DNA of 64,000 bases from Sphingomonas naphthae (GCF_028607085.1 NZ_CP117413.1:62001-126000); one strand, 5' to 3'; shown: positions 54,106 through 63,477, counted from the stretch's first letter. The notes: generated by a model from the sequence alone, not told the origin. Program-made: numbers and translations.

Positions 54106-54966
54106 TTAGCGAACCATCAGGAGCGGGATGTCCGCCTTGGCGAGCAGGTGCCGGGTGGTTCCGCCTGCGAACCATTCGATCAGCTGGTTATGCCGATAGG
54201 CTCCCGTCACAAGCATATCCGCTCCCGCCAGATGGGCCTCAGTCAGGAGTTGCTGACCAAGGTTTTCGTGCGAGCGCGGCACGACGTGGAGCTGGTGCGC
54301 AATCCCTGCATCGTCGAGCAGCGCTTCCAGCATGAGCGCCGGATCACCTGCATCGCCGATCCGAATAGCGGTGACGTCAGTGGCGCCTTCCAACCAGGGC
54401 GTGGCCGCCTCGATGGCGCGCCTTGCCGCATCGGAGTCGCTCAAGCCGGCAGCCACACGCGAAAAGCTCTGACCGGGCTGGGGCTTCCAGGAAACCGGGA
54501 CGATCAGCACCGGTTTCTGGCTATCGAACAGCGCGGCATGCAGGGCGTCCCCGCCGTCCATGTTTCGCTCGTGGGCGATCACGACCAGCAGGTCGGCATT
54601 GTTCGCCTCCTGCGTCACCACGACTTGCTCATCCCCAACGATGGTTCGCCAGGCAACGGGTGGCGCGTCCTGGGCGGCTCCTGCGGTCCATGCCACGAAA
54701 GCCGTGTGGCAGGCGGCCGATCGCTCGCTGGCCGTGCCTTCCCAATGTTCGCGCAGACGCTGCATATCGACCTCTTCGCTGGCGGCAACGAGCAGGCCGG
54801 GATCGACCACGACATTCAGCGCTTCGATTGTACAGTCCCCCACGCTCTGCGCTGCGAGAACGGCTGCATTGAGGCATGTCGCAGTGCTGTCGGCTCCGAC
54901 GATGACGGAAAGGATCTTTATGCTTTGCTCTCCTGATGCGGCCTTGCCGGGGCTTCGATCGACCAA
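54106..54966 (-). CDS. universal stress protein with two UspA domains
   Basis: About 280 residues, with tandem UspA domains ([20 protein letters not shown] near the N-terminus; GADMLVTGAYRHNQLIEWFA at the C-terminal end). The second carries an ATP-binding GxxxxxxxxxG-type stretch ending LLAKADIPLLMVR. The start is uncertain: the in-frame ATG at 54966 overlaps the upstream gene by 49 bp, and no closer ATG or GTG is well placed. It forms an operon with DUF190 and the fluoride antiporter. Confidence 0.8.
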   Translation of the reverse strand: MVDRSPGKAASGEQSIKILSVIVGADSTATCLNAAVLAAQSVGDCTIEALNVVVDPGLLVAASEEVDMQRLREHWEGTASERSAACHTAFVAWTAGAAQDAPPVAWRTIVGDEQVVVTQEANNADLLVVIAHERNMDGGDALHAALFDSQKPVLIVPVSWKPQPGQSFSRVAAGLSDSDAARRAIEAATPWLEGATDVTAIRIGDAGDPALMLEALLDDAGIAHQLHVVPRSHENLGQQLLTEAHLAGADMLVTGAYRHNQLIEWFAGGTTRHLLAKADIPLLMVR

Positions 54967-55319
54967 TGTTCGAGCTGTTTGTAGATGACCACCTTCGTCG
55001 ACAGCAGGGCGGCATGCCGCTGGCAGAACAGTTCAAGATCGGCGCGGTGGCCGATCAGTTCGACGCACATGGTCAGATAGGGATTGCTCGTTTCCGCGCC
55101 CTGATCGAGCACCGGCCCGTGGTTGCTGAAGCCGTAATGGGTATAATGGGCTACGGCGTTCATCAGACCGGCAGCCTTGGCCTGGACGACAAGCTCACGA
55201 TAGAGCGGGCGTGCTGACCACAGCTTCCATGCCTTGCGCGGCTCTGCCGTATCACGCGGCGCCATGTAGATACGCAGCATGCCGATCTCGCTGGACGTGA
55301 GAATAGCCGTGTCAGTCAT
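54918..55319 (-). CDS. DUF190 PII-like protein
   Basis: 133 residues from ATG 55319, which overlaps the clcF stop by 8 bp. The core ([20 protein letters not shown], then [10 protein letters not shown]) matches the DUF190 family, PII-like proteins usually encoded beside fluoride exporters (CrcB/Fluc or CLC-F). It probably modulates the antiporter. Confidence 0.82.
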   Translation of the reverse strand: MTDTAILTSSEIGMLRIYMAPRDTAEPRKAWKLWSARPLYRELVVQAKAAGLMNAVAHYTHYGFSNHGPVLDQGAETSNPYLTMCVELIGHRADLELFCQRHAALLSTKVVIYKQLEHWSIEAPARPHQESKA

Positions 55320-56700
55320 TTTTACGAAGATCCTGCTTTGTGATCTGAGGGCGCGCGGCGCGAACGCTCCGCAGCGTAATGCCGGGGCTGATGGAAATGC
55401 GCGGATGCTTGGGGACGGCAATCTGCTGAGACAGGTAGATGCCGCTGTGGCCTGAGCACAGATAGGCGACGAAACAGGCTACGGCGATGTAGACGGCATG
55501 GGTAGCACCGAACAGTTCGATGCCCATGATGGTGCAGGCCAAAGGCGTGTTCGCTGCCCCGGCAAAGACAGCAACGAACCCGAGACCGGCAAAAAGATCG
55601 ACAGGAGCGCCGAATAGGGTGCCAAGGGCGTGGCCGAGCGCCGCGCCGATGAAGAACAGCGGCGTTACCTCGCCTCCCTTGAAGCCGGTGCCCAGCGTCA
55701 CGACCGTGAACAGCAGCTTGAGCGCCCAACTCCAGTAGTCAGGCCCCGGCGCGAAAAAGCCGGCGATGGTGGGTGTCGAGGCGTCGGGCGCCCAGACGCC
55801 GAGGCCAAGATAGTCGCGCGTACCGAGCAGATAGACCAGAGCGATCACCGCCAGGCCGCCCAGGAAGGGACGCAGCGGCCCGAAGCGGACGTGGCGCTTC
55901 ACGAAGTCGCCGAAGCCGTGCGACAGTTCGGAGAACAGCAGGCCGACCAGTCCAAACGCCACACCGGCAACGCCCGCCTCGAGCAGAAGCACCGGGTCGA
56001 CGGCAATCGGTCCGACCGCGCGCTGGAGATAGTCGATATGGTACAATCCGTGGTGGATTCCCCACTGGTGACAGGTCCAGTCGCCGACAATCGCAGCTAT
56101 CAGTACCGGCACCAGCGCCCGATATTCCACACGGCCGACTGCCAGCACTTCGAGAGCGAAAACGGCGCCTGCCAGCGGTGTGCCGAAAACGGCCCCGAAA
56201 CCTGCGGCAATACCCGCCATCAGGATGATGCGGGTACTCTCGGCATCAAGCCGAAACATCGTGGCGAAGGCGCTGGCAAGGCTGCCGCCCAGCTGCACAG
56301 CCGTCCCTTCTCGCCCGGCCGAGCCGCCGAACAGGTGCGTGACAACGGTGCCGAGGAAGATTAGCGGCGCCATGCGCAAAGGTACGCCGCCGCCCGGTTC
56401 ATGGACCTGCTCGACGATCAGGTTGTTGCCGCCTTCGACGCTGCGGCCAAACAGATGATAGAGCAGCCCGACCGCGAACCCGCCGACCGGCAGGAGGAAC
56501 AGCAGCCATGGATGCGCAAAGCGCGTGCGCGTGGCAATATCCAGGCTCCAGAGGAAGGCTGCGCAGAGACTGCCCACCGCCGCCGCCATGGGAACAAGGA
56601 GCGCCAGCCAACGCAACACGGACAGAGCATGGTCGTGCCGGTCCCGAACAAAGGTCAGGACGTTCAGGTTCGACAGCAATATTGCGAATTTAGCGCGCAC
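55312..56700 (-). CDS. CLC-F-type fluoride/proton antiporter
   Basis: 462 residues with ten or more transmembrane helices. [14 protein letters not shown] at about residues 126-139 and [20 protein letters not shown] near residue 345 are CLC signatures of the fluoride-selective branch. The GTG start has a perfect AGGAGG 4 bp before it, and a fluoride riboswitch sits 28-88 bp upstream. It exports fluoride coupled to proton uptake. Confidence 0.93.
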   Translation of the reverse strand: MRAKFAILLSNLNVLTFVRDRHDHALSVLRWLALLVPMAAAVGSLCAAFLWSLDIATRTRFAHPWLLFLLPVGGFAVGLLYHLFGRSVEGGNNLIVEQVHEPGGGVPLRMAPLIFLGTVVTHLFGGSAGREGTAVQLGGSLASAFATMFRLDAESTRIILMAGIAAGFGAVFGTPLAGAVFALEVLAVGRVEYRALVPVLIAAIVGDWTCHQWGIHHGLYHIDYLQRAVGPIAVDPVLLLEAGVAGVAFGLVGLLFSELSHGFGDFVKRHVRFGPLRPFLGGLAVIALVYLLGTRDYLGLGVWAPDASTPTIAGFFAPGPDYWSWALKLLFTVVTLGTGFKGGEVTPLFFIGAALGHALGTLFGAPVDLFAGLGFVAVFAGAANTPLACTIMGIELFGATHAVYIAVACFVAYLCSGHSGIYLSQQIAVPKHPRISISPGITLRSVRAARPQITKQDLRKND

Positions 56701-56728
56701 GATTCCTCCTTGTTGCGAAAACGCATCA

Positions 56729-56788
56729 GGTAGGAATCATCAGCCCGAAGGCGGTTCGGCCGAAGCCCGGCGGAAATCCATCGCCTTG
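56729..56788 (-). promoter_or_regulatory. fluoride riboswitch (crcB motif)
   Basis: On the minus strand the leader reads GGCGATGGATTTCCGCC at its 5' side and GGGCTGATGATTCCTACC at its 3' side, with a CCGCC stem between. These match the conserved GGCGAUG...CGCC...GCUGAUG...CUAC elements of the crcB RNA. It ends about 28 nt before the CLC-F start, whose expression it should switch on with fluoride. Confidence 0.92.
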
Positions 56789-56925
56789 CCGGCGCATATC
56801 GTATGGCGAATGCGTTTGGTCAAGCAGCAACGCATGCGGAGGTGGATCTGTACGGCAACTTCATGCCTCTCCTGCGCTGGAAGCTGTCAGTCGCCTTTCG
56901 GCCCGCAGCCGACCTTCTCCGGCAT

Positions 56926-57843
56926 TCACGGCGATAAGGTCGCCGGTAACTTCGGCACGACGATCAAGCCCAAATTCCGCGCCTGAGAAATCACGCGCCT
57001 CACCCCCTCAGGCGACCATTGCGTACCTTTGCGCGGCGTTGGCTCTCGCAAATCCTTGCTCAACCACGTCGCGAGGCTGCGAAGAGTAGCATCTGGATCG
57101 TTGTTGAGCTTGTCGGCCACCAGCAATGCGATCCGACTGTCGGGAGCCAATCGCGGCGCCGCCTCGAGTATCACCCGATCAGCGTAGCCCGCTTCGACCA
57201 ACGTTCGGCATGCCTTCACCAGGGTACGCTCGGAAAACGACCGCACCGGCGGCTTAAGCGCCTGAATACGCCGGAGCACCAAGCTCCAGGGTAAGTGCGG
57301 TCGCAACCGCTCGACGATTGGCAGCCATCGAAGCCGGCCATCGACCAATTCGTGAAGATGCTTTTCCTTCAAACTGTGGCGCAAGTCGCCTATCGCCGAC
57401 GGGTCTCTCGCGCGCATCTTCGGATTTCCCGGTCTGGCGCCGCGCGCAACCGCGGCCTTCAGCCCTGCCCGCGTCCGCTCGCGAATAAGCGCACGTTCGA
57501 ACTCCGCAAAGGCGCCAAGCATCTGTGTCATCAGCATCCCTTGCGGGCTGCTGGTGTCGATCGGATCATTGATCGAGCGAAAATACGCTCCCTTGGCGCG
57601 GAGCGCTTCGACGATTTCCAGCAAATGTGACAACGATCGTGCGAGGCGATCGATCCGCACAACCACGAGGGTGTCCCCCTGTCCCACCGCTGCGAGCGCG
57701 CTGGCCAGTTTCGGACGGCTGCGGCTAGCGCCGCTGGCCCGGTCCTCGAATAGGGTTACACAGCCTGCGCGTCTTAACTCACTAATCTGGGCGAAGGTAT
57801 CCTGTTCGTCGGTAGAAACGCGGGCGTAACCGATCAAGGGCAT
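56926..57843 (-). CDS. serine recombinase (resolvase/invertase) with extended C-terminus
   Basis: 305 residues. The resolvase catalytic domain starts MPLIGYARVSTDEQ with the nucleophilic Ser at about residue 10, and continues through TLVVVRIDRLARSLSHLLEI and FAEFERALIRERTRAGL. Instead of the short HTH of Tn3 resolvases it carries about 150 further residues (LHELVDGRLRWLPIVERLRP onward) with no recognised fold. The upstream palindromes at 57861-57916 are the obvious candidate recombination site. Confidence 0.9.
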   Translation of the reverse strand: MPLIGYARVSTDEQDTFAQISELRRAGCVTLFEDRASGASRSRPKLASALAAVGQGDTLVVVRIDRLARSLSHLLEIVEALRAKGAYFRSINDPIDTSSPQGMLMTQMLGAFAEFERALIRERTRAGLKAAVARGARPGNPKMRARDPSAIGDLRHSLKEKHLHELVDGRLRWLPIVERLRPHLPWSLVLRRIQALKPPVRSFSERTLVKACRTLVEAGYADRVILEAAPRLAPDSRIALLVADKLNNDPDATLRSLATWLSKDLREPTPRKGTQWSPEGVRRVISQARNLGLIVVPKLPATLSP

Positions 57844-57860
57844 TTGTCACAATCCATCTA

Positions 57861-57916
57861 ACGGGGTCAACCGACCGGTTGTCCCCGTATGGTAATCGCT
57901 TGAGCCCCGGTTGACC
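57861..57916. repeat. res-like palindromes upstream of the serine recombinase
   Basis: A 28-bp imperfect palindrome, 57861-57888, has 12 of 14 paired positions. Its GGTCAACC arm recurs inverted as GGTTGACC at 57909-57916. The position 18 bp upstream of the recombinase start is typical of resolvase binding sites that also autoregulate the gene. Confidence 0.5.
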
Positions 57917-58302
57917 ATCGTCCGAGGCGGATCAGATGCCTGGCACCCATCCCGTTTGAACCGAGTGTGCGGACGTTGAGAGAAGCCCCCTGCCCCGCCT
58001 GTCCTAGCCTGTGAATGCGCTAAGAAAGTGTCGCCGAAAAACGCTGGAGATCAGCCACGCAGCATCCAGGCGTCCGGCGGTATTCTTCCCTGAATCCAGC
58101 CGTATTCTTTCAACGCAGGATCCAGAAATTGGGCGGCGCCGGAGCGTCCAGTCGTATCCTGAAAACGACAGCAGCCATCCTATCGACGCGACAATGGTTA
58201 TGCAATAACTGCAATTATCGCATGTTTATTATTTGACCATATCGGGAAGGGAAACCAACTGGCGATTTTGGTTTCCCTCTCAAGTGCGATACCGTCAGAT
58301 CG
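57917..58302. other. intergenic region with short degenerate repeats and a palindromic operator
   Basis: No gene is evident. Around 58070-58165 the motif CCGTATTCTT and variants of TCCAG-CGTATYCT recur three times at irregular spacing. At 58249-58257 and 58269-58277, GGGAAACCA and TGGTTTCCC form a perfect 9-bp inverted repeat with an 11-nt spacer, 26 bp before the start at 58303. Confidence 0.45.
58249..58277 (+). promoter_or_regulatory. palindromic operator before the HTH-tailed gene
   Basis: GGGAAACCA and TGGTTTCCC form a perfect 9-bp inverted repeat separated by 11 nt. Placement just ahead of the ATG of a protein ending in an HTH suggests autorepression; this is inference. Confidence 0.45.
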
Positions 58303-59223
58303 ATGGCACGCCAAACCATAGATGAGTCTCTCACAGAACATGCCTTGCTGATGCTCGGCCGCCTTGATGGCCGACTCCGCAACAGCCCGTGGGCCGATAT
58401 CTGGCTTGCCCGCGCGCGGCTGTCCGGTGCGGCGCACTTAGCGGGTCTCGCAGGTGTGCCGGTCGATGTCGAACATCTTCAGGACTGGATATGCGGACGC
58501 ACGTCCCCTCCCCGCGCCTCCGAAGGCCTCAATGATCCGGTTTCTGTCGCGGCCGTGTTTCATCTCGCCATCGAGGCTACGGTTAGCGAGCGCGACCCGA
58601 TTGCACGGGCGACGCTCAACATTCTGCGCACCGTCCTTGATGACCGCGCTGAAGCCGCGACCTGGGCCGCGAGCGACCTCGCCTATTTCGGTTCCGCTTG
58701 GCGTCAGGCCCGCATCGCAGCAAAAGCCCCCTACCCTGCCCCCACACTTCGCGCGGTCGCGGGAAGGATCGTCGATATGCTGGCTGTCGTAGGATCGGCC
58801 GAGCAAGCGGCGGTGGACATAACGGCAATCGACGGGCGAACGGTCATGCTCGAACCCCGCGCGCGCGATCGGTCCTGGCTGGTGGCCAGTCATGTGCCGG
58901 CTATCCTCCACGCCGCTGGTCTCACGCTTGGGCCCCTGCCCTCGCTCGTCTTGCTGCCTAAATTTCCTCCTCCGCAGATTGACGACATTATGCCTGTCAT
59001 CACCCGGTCGCTACACACGGCCTGCAAAGCAGGTCTGAAAGATCTCGACTGGCTCGAGCGGCGCGGACCATCGACATTAAATGCAGCAGCGACCCGTCGG
59101 AGCCGCGCGCCTCTCCTGGCTCGCCTCGAACTGGCTTACCCAGGCCTGCGCCAACCTGCGGTGGCGCGGTTGCTCGGCATTACCCCGCAGGGCGCACGCA
59201 AGCTGATGGCGAAGCTCACTTAG
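58303..59223 (+). CDS. hypothetical plasmid protein with C-terminal HTH (RHE_PE00001/DUF1612-like)
   Basis: 306 residues. LTEHALLMLGRLDGRLRNSP and WLARARLSGAAHLAGL near the N-terminus resemble the rhizobial plasmid proteins annotated as RHE_PE00001/DUF1612. The C-terminus ends in a helix-turn-helix (QPAVARLLGITPQGARKLMA). It converges on parB, leaving 5 bp between the stops. The role is unknown; a DNA-binding regulator is plausible. Confidence 0.7.
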   Translation: MARQTIDESLTEHALLMLGRLDGRLRNSPWADIWLARARLSGAAHLAGLAGVPVDVEHLQDWICGRTSPPRASEGLNDPVSVAAVFHLAIEATVSERDPIARATLNILRTVLDDRAEAATWAASDLAYFGSAWRQARIAAKAPYPAPTLRAVAGRIVDMLAVVGSAEQAAVDITAIDGRTVMLEPRARDRSWLVASHVPAILHAAGLTLGPLPSLVLLPKFPPPQIDDIMPVITRSLHTACKAGLKDLDWLERRGPSTLNAAATRRSRAPLLARLELAYPGLRQPAVARLLGITPQGARKLMAKLT

Positions 59224-59228
59224 GCGCA

Positions 59229-60245
59229 CTATTGCCAGTGCTTGTCGAGCAACGCTTTCAGCGCATCTTCGGCTTCCGCGCGCGTGCCGCCCGCCTGCGT
59301 CAACAACGTCACCCTCAGACCCTTACGATCCTTGCCATCGATTCTGAGCAACGGCTTGCCCGATTGGGATGAAAGCGTTTCAGCCGTTCCTGACCTCTTG
59401 GGGGTTCCTGACTTCTTGGGGGGATCTGCGGCCAGCACGAGTGCGCGGATGATGTCCGGCACTGCCGTAGGGGCACCCTCCTCTCCAGATCGACTACCGA
59501 GAACTGCCGCTTCGGCGAATACGCGCTTACGCCGATCATCGGGTTTGAGAAGAGGCTTGATGGCCGTCACATGCTTGATGCGCAAATCTTGCGGATTCGG
59601 GAAGGCGGCCATAAGTTCGTTCGGTAGACGCGCAAGATCGAGGTATCGGCTCAGCCAACTCTCGGTAACCTTTATCCGCTCGGCCATGACCTTCTGACGC
59701 CCCTCATAATAGGCATCGAGCGCGCGCAGATAGTCGCGGGCGCGCTCCAGATCGGTGAGGTCTTCCCGCGCCCGATTCTCGATATCCGCAAGCCGGAAAG
59801 CTTCCTCGTCAGACAGCTCTCGTATGTCGACCAGGAAGCGAAAATCGGGATAATTATGGCTTCGCAGCCAGCTTATCGACCAATGGCGTCGTGCGCCGCA
59901 GATGACCTCGAATTCATAATCGGCCTCGCCGCGCACCCGACGCACGATCGCGGGCATTTCCTGACGGCCTTGTGCCTTCATGCTTTCAATCAGATCGGCA
60001 CATCGTTCTTCGGTGAGCAGGGCATATTCGCGGTTATGGCCGATCCACATTCGACAGCGCGCAGGATCCACCAACTCGTGGGTCCGGCTCACCACAGTTC
60101 CAGCGGCCAACTCTGCCAAGCGGTTCTCTCGGCCCGTCAGCACATTCGTGCCGAGCCCCGGCCGACGGGGCGCAGAAGCAGTATCTTCCGGGGGATCGAT
60201 CCCGGCCGCAAGCCCGGCGGCGAAACTCGCATTTTTCCTGCTCAT
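59229..60245 (-). CDS. parB: ParB-family plasmid partition protein
   Basis: 338 residues from ATG 60245. The ParB N-terminal domain contains CGARRHWSISWLRSHN and ENRAREDLTDLERARDYLRA, and the HTH region KVTESWLSRYLDLARLPNEL. It binds centromere-like sites and loads the ParA system. The 20-bp palindrome at 60265-60284 lies just upstream of the start. Confidence 0.93.
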   Translation of the reverse strand: MSRKNASFAAGLAAGIDPPEDTASAPRRPGLGTNVLTGRENRLAELAAGTVVSRTHELVDPARCRMWIGHNREYALLTEERCADLIESMKAQGRQEMPAIVRRVRGEADYEFEVICGARRHWSISWLRSHNYPDFRFLVDIRELSDEEAFRLADIENRAREDLTDLERARDYLRALDAYYEGRQKVMAERIKVTESWLSRYLDLARLPNELMAAFPNPQDLRIKHVTAIKPLLKPDDRRKRVFAEAAVLGSRSGEEGAPTAVPDIIRALVLAADPPKKSGTPKRSGTAETLSSQSGKPLLRIDGKDRKGLRVTLLTQAGGTRAEAEDALKALLDKHWQ

Positions 60246-60264
60246 GATTCCGCTTTCCCACCGG

Positions 60265-60284
60265 AAATTGCACCGGTGCAATTT
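60265..60284. repeat. 20-bp perfect palindrome, candidate parS (copy 1)
   Basis: AAATTGCACCGGTGCAATTT, perfectly symmetrical, between the parA stop and parB start. An identical copy is on the other side of parA at 61661-61680. Candidate centromere or ParB operator. Confidence 0.75.
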
Positions 60285-60291
60285 TGCCCGT

Positions 60292-61521
60292 TCACGCCAA
60301 ACCTTCCTTGCGCAATCGGTTCAAGTGACTGGGCCACATTGCCCGAATATCCAGTTCAATTTCAGCGTTGACGCCATCGAGATAGGTTAGGCACCGGTTG
60401 CGTACCGCGCTGCTCGTCACCGGCCCATCGAGCTCATAGACAGTCATTAGACGCGCTGTCGCATTGTCGATCTCGGCGGAGTCCTTCAGCGGCGTTCTGA
60501 CCAAAGCATGGCCGAACAACGTCCGCATCAAATTGAGCAGTTCCTTTTGCATCGATTTGTTTTCATCGACCTTGGATGCCACGAATCGAAGGAACTGGAG
60601 CGTCGGTGCGAAACCTCTCTCCGCAAGCGTCTCGATTGTTTCATCGAGCATGGCCAGGAATGCCGCAGTGGAGGAAAAATCCATAACCGTTGGGGGCACC
60701 GGCACAACGAGCGCATTTGCCGCGCGCAGGACGGACAGCGAAATCGCGCCGAGGGCGGGAGGCGGATCGAGAACGACAACATCGAACCGGTCGGAGATAC
60801 TGGCGATGCCTTGTGCAAGGCGATCGATAAGCCCCCCCTGCCCCCGCGCCATGCGCGCCGCAATCTCATATTCGGACTGAAACAATCGCAGATTGGCCGG
60901 GATCAGTTCCAGTCCATCGAAGTGAGTCTTCCGCAAAGCGTAGTCGAGGGAGGTCATCTCTTCCTGCCGCAGAAACGGGTAGAGCGTATCGTCCTCGGTC
61001 AGATCAAGGTCAGGCACATATCCGAACAGCGTCGTAGCGGACGCCTGACTGTCGCAATCGATCAGCGCCACACGATAGCCCTGGATTGCAAGATACTGGG
61101 CAAGATGCACAGAAAGCGTGGACTTGCCGACACCGCCCTTGAAATTCTGGACCGCAACCACGCAGCACGGGTCGTCGGCGGCTCGCCACGGTCTCGTACC
61201 GAACAACCCGCGCATGTCATTGAGCTGCGCGAGCGTATATCCGACACGCCGATTATTCTCGGTTCGCGGCGGGGGTGGAAGACGACCATCCTTCTCCGCG
61301 TCCCGGATTGCTGCCGGCGTGCGGCCAACTAGGTCAGCTGCCTTACCGATAGGGAAGGTCGGTTCGCGACGATCATCCGCCCGCGCACTCCTTGCGGAAT
61401 CGCGCAAGCGCTCCAGCACCGACGAGGTGCGCTGGGCGAGCGTCGCCACTGATAGGAGGTCTTGCGTACCGTCTATGTCGAGTGATGCTGCCACGAGCGC
61501 CCCTTTTGAAACTAGGGGCAC
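60292..61521 (-). CDS. parA: ParA-family partition ATPase
   Basis: 409 residues. A MerR-like N-terminal DNA-binding segment (FPIGKAADLVGRTPAAIRDA) precedes the deviant Walker A NFKGGVGKSTLSVHLAQYLA and Walker B-type DVVVLDPPPALG, typical of type Ia ParA proteins. Starts at a GTG (61521); a second GTG at 61482 is possible. It moves plasmid copies apart with ParB and also represses its own operon. Confidence 0.93.
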   Translation of the reverse strand: MPLVSKGALVAASLDIDGTQDLLSVATLAQRTSSVLERLRDSARSARADDRREPTFPIGKAADLVGRTPAAIRDAEKDGRLPPPPRTENNRRVGYTLAQLNDMRGLFGTRPWRAADDPCCVVAVQNFKGGVGKSTLSVHLAQYLAIQGYRVALIDCDSQASATTLFGYVPDLDLTEDDTLYPFLRQEEMTSLDYALRKTHFDGLELIPANLRLFQSEYEIAARMARGQGGLIDRLAQGIASISDRFDVVVLDPPPALGAISLSVLRAANALVVPVPPTVMDFSSTAAFLAMLDETIETLAERGFAPTLQFLRFVASKVDENKSMQKELLNLMRTLFGHALVRTPLKDSAEIDNATARLMTVYELDGPVTSSAVRNRCLTYLDGVNAEIELDIRAMWPSHLNRLRKEGLA

Positions 61522-61660
61522 AATAGCCTCACTTGCGCTTTTACGTCAAACACAAGCTCGATTTCGAAAGTCGATCATCTGCGCCGAGCTCGATCATCGG
61601 CTGAAGTTGCCATTCCTGCCAAATTGGCCAGCCTATCCTGACTCGGTGGGGGCGGGCACC

Positions 61661-61680
61661 AAATTGCACCGGTGCAATTT
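61661..61680. repeat. 20-bp perfect palindrome, candidate parS (copy 2)
   Basis: The same AAATTGCACCGGTGCAATTT as at 60265-60284, located 3 bp after the rep stop and about 140 bp before the parA start. Confidence 0.75.
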
Positions 61681-61683
61681 CCG

Positions 61684-62868
61684 CTATGGCCGTCCCCGAC
61701 GGGCCACGAAACTCTCACAAAATCCGGTCCATGAACTGGTCAGCTTCGCACCCTTAAGCTTCCCCAGGCGATCTCCCATTTGCTGGCGATAAGCGTCGGC
61801 AATGAGGTCGATGTCCCACCCACCGCCATGCGATCTGGCGATCGCCGCAAGCACCTCAGCGTTGAAACGGATCGTTCCCTGCGGAAACATGATCTCGGCG
61901 CCCTTCTCGGGCGAGGTCAATGAACCGACAGCCGCCTTGACGACCGATTCGACCGCCAGCGTCTCCGCAATCGTCTCTACTGTTTCTTCGCGTCGCGCCT
62001 TGCGTCCCGTTGAATGGCGCTCAATCTCATCCACAGTGGCGATCTGTGCCGGCGCGTCCTTGGGCTCAAAACGGAACTCGATTTCAGTAACCGTCCGCCC
62101 TTGGCGAATTTCTTTCCACTCAACCCGGAAGTGCGCGAGTTGGTCGATCTCAGCCTTTGCCTTTTCAAGAACCTTTCGGCGAAGCTGAGCGAAATCCTTA
62201 TAAACGTCAGGCGATATGCCAAGAGCGGCGCGCAGCGCAGCCATATCACCCTTCCAGGTCGATTGCCGCCGATGGAGGCGCAACGATCCGATCTCATACA
62301 ATTTCAGCGCATAGCTGGATCGAAAACCGAGCACTGCCTGGCGGTTAAGAACAGCATAGCTTTCCGACTCCTGGATGAGCTTGCGAGCATCCGGGGTGAA
62401 CTCCCACTCGATCCAACCAGCGTCAGCGCCATCGCTGTCCTCAGCTTCCTCCCGCGATGAGGAGATAAGGGAGAAACGCAAAGTCGCCTTTTTCCCGCGC
62501 CAAGATCGGTCGTCGATGGCGAACAGCGTGCGGTGAAGCTCCTCGAGCATATCCGAAATGCGCTCATTGCCCTTATGCCCGCGCCGAATGTCGGCCTTGC
62601 GCATACGATGCGGGCGATCCTGCCAAGCATCACCGCCCGCCGTCAGGATCATCAGCGCAAGCAGACGGGAGGCGGTAAGGCTAAGAGACTGGCCCTTTAC
62701 GAACTTGATTTCAACAATGCTGCCCGGCTTGGCAAATTCTTCGCCACCCTTGGCCTGCAACGCGGCTGCTACGCGCATCGCCCGGCCTGGAGCCGAATCA
62801 GCTTGCGCCTCGGCATCTTCAGCGACGCTTAGATTTTCCGCAGATTCCATGTCATAAGCCAAGCGCAA
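61684..62868 (-). CDS. repA: Rep_3-family plasmid replication initiator
   Basis: 394 residues (or 388 from MESAENLSVAE). Winged-helix initiator segments are visible: FVKGQSLSLTASRLLALMIL, SYALKLYEIGSLRLHRRQST and YKDFAQLRRKVLEKAKAEID. It should bind the iterons lying directly upstream (62945-63207) to start replication. Its position immediately before parA-parB is the usual rep-par arrangement. Confidence 0.93.
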   Translation of the reverse strand: MRLAYDMESAENLSVAEDAEAQADSAPGRAMRVAAALQAKGGEEFAKPGSIVEIKFVKGQSLSLTASRLLALMILTAGGDAWQDRPHRMRKADIRRGHKGNERISDMLEELHRTLFAIDDRSWRGKKATLRFSLISSSREEAEDSDGADAGWIEWEFTPDARKLIQESESYAVLNRQAVLGFRSSYALKLYEIGSLRLHRRQSTWKGDMAALRAALGISPDVYKDFAQLRRKVLEKAKAEIDQLAHFRVEWKEIRQGRTVTEIEFRFEPKDAPAQIATVDEIERHSTGRKARREETVETIAETLAVESVVKAAVGSLTSPEKGAEIMFPQGTIRFNAEVLAAIARSHGGGWDIDLIADAYRQQMGDRLGKLKGAKLTSSWTGFCESFVARRGRP

Positions 62869-62889
62869 ATAGGGCAGATTCGCCTAATT

Positions 62890-63210
62890 GCTGCCTGACC
62901 TGTCCTCTCTCGTCAAGTCAGGGCAGGCAAACGCCGGTTTTGCGCCCCCAACAGGTCAGGATGAATTTCGGCCAGCGATCAAGAAAATGCAGAATTTCCG
63001 CCGAGTCGGACGCTTGCCTCCCGATAATCGAAATTCCGCTGGCTAAACACGCAGGGGAAGGGAATGTTGTCCGGCTTCTCGCCAGTTTGATCGGCCATAA
63101 TCCTCGCCCCCAATCGGTCAGGAATGCCCCAATAGGTCAGCTTCGATCCCCCAGTGGGTCAGGAAAGAGCCCCCAGCAGGTCAGCCAAACTCCCCCGCGA
63201 GGTCAGGTGA
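62890..63210. other. iteron-type replication origin (oriV)
   Basis: The unit CCCCCANNNGGTCAG recurs at 62945, 63107, 63126 (one C short), 63148, 63170 and 63192. The GGTCAG cores of the last four are exactly 22 bp apart, and a reversed GACCTG copy lies near 62897. Iterons next to a Rep_3 gene mark the replication origin and also the site of copy-number control. Confidence 0.82.
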
Positions 63211-63281
63211 AAAGCCGCATAGCACTGAAATATATGCGTTTTCTGGCCGGGAATCTGAATCTCTTAGAATCACGAATCCTT

Positions 63282-63304
63282 CCGCTGCGAGCAGCGGCGT
63301 TTTT
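63282..63304 (+). terminator. rho-independent-like terminator
   Basis: CCGCTGC and GCAGCGG form a 7-bp stem with a 2-nt turn (realistically a 6-bp stem with a 4-nt loop), followed by five T residues. It ends plus-strand transcripts coming from the origin side before the SSB-like gene. Confidence 0.5.
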
Positions 63305-63477
63305 AGAGATAATTTTTGAAGAATAGCGAGCGGAGTGATTCGCCTTAAAGGATCCCCCCGAAAGAGGGGATTTCAGCAGACGCACTACCACGCCTAGCAT
63401 TATCGCCATCCGTCAACGCACGCTTGGCTTTTAAGGCCGGCTGTTCATTCGTCTCATTCAGTCCACGGAGATGCAGC

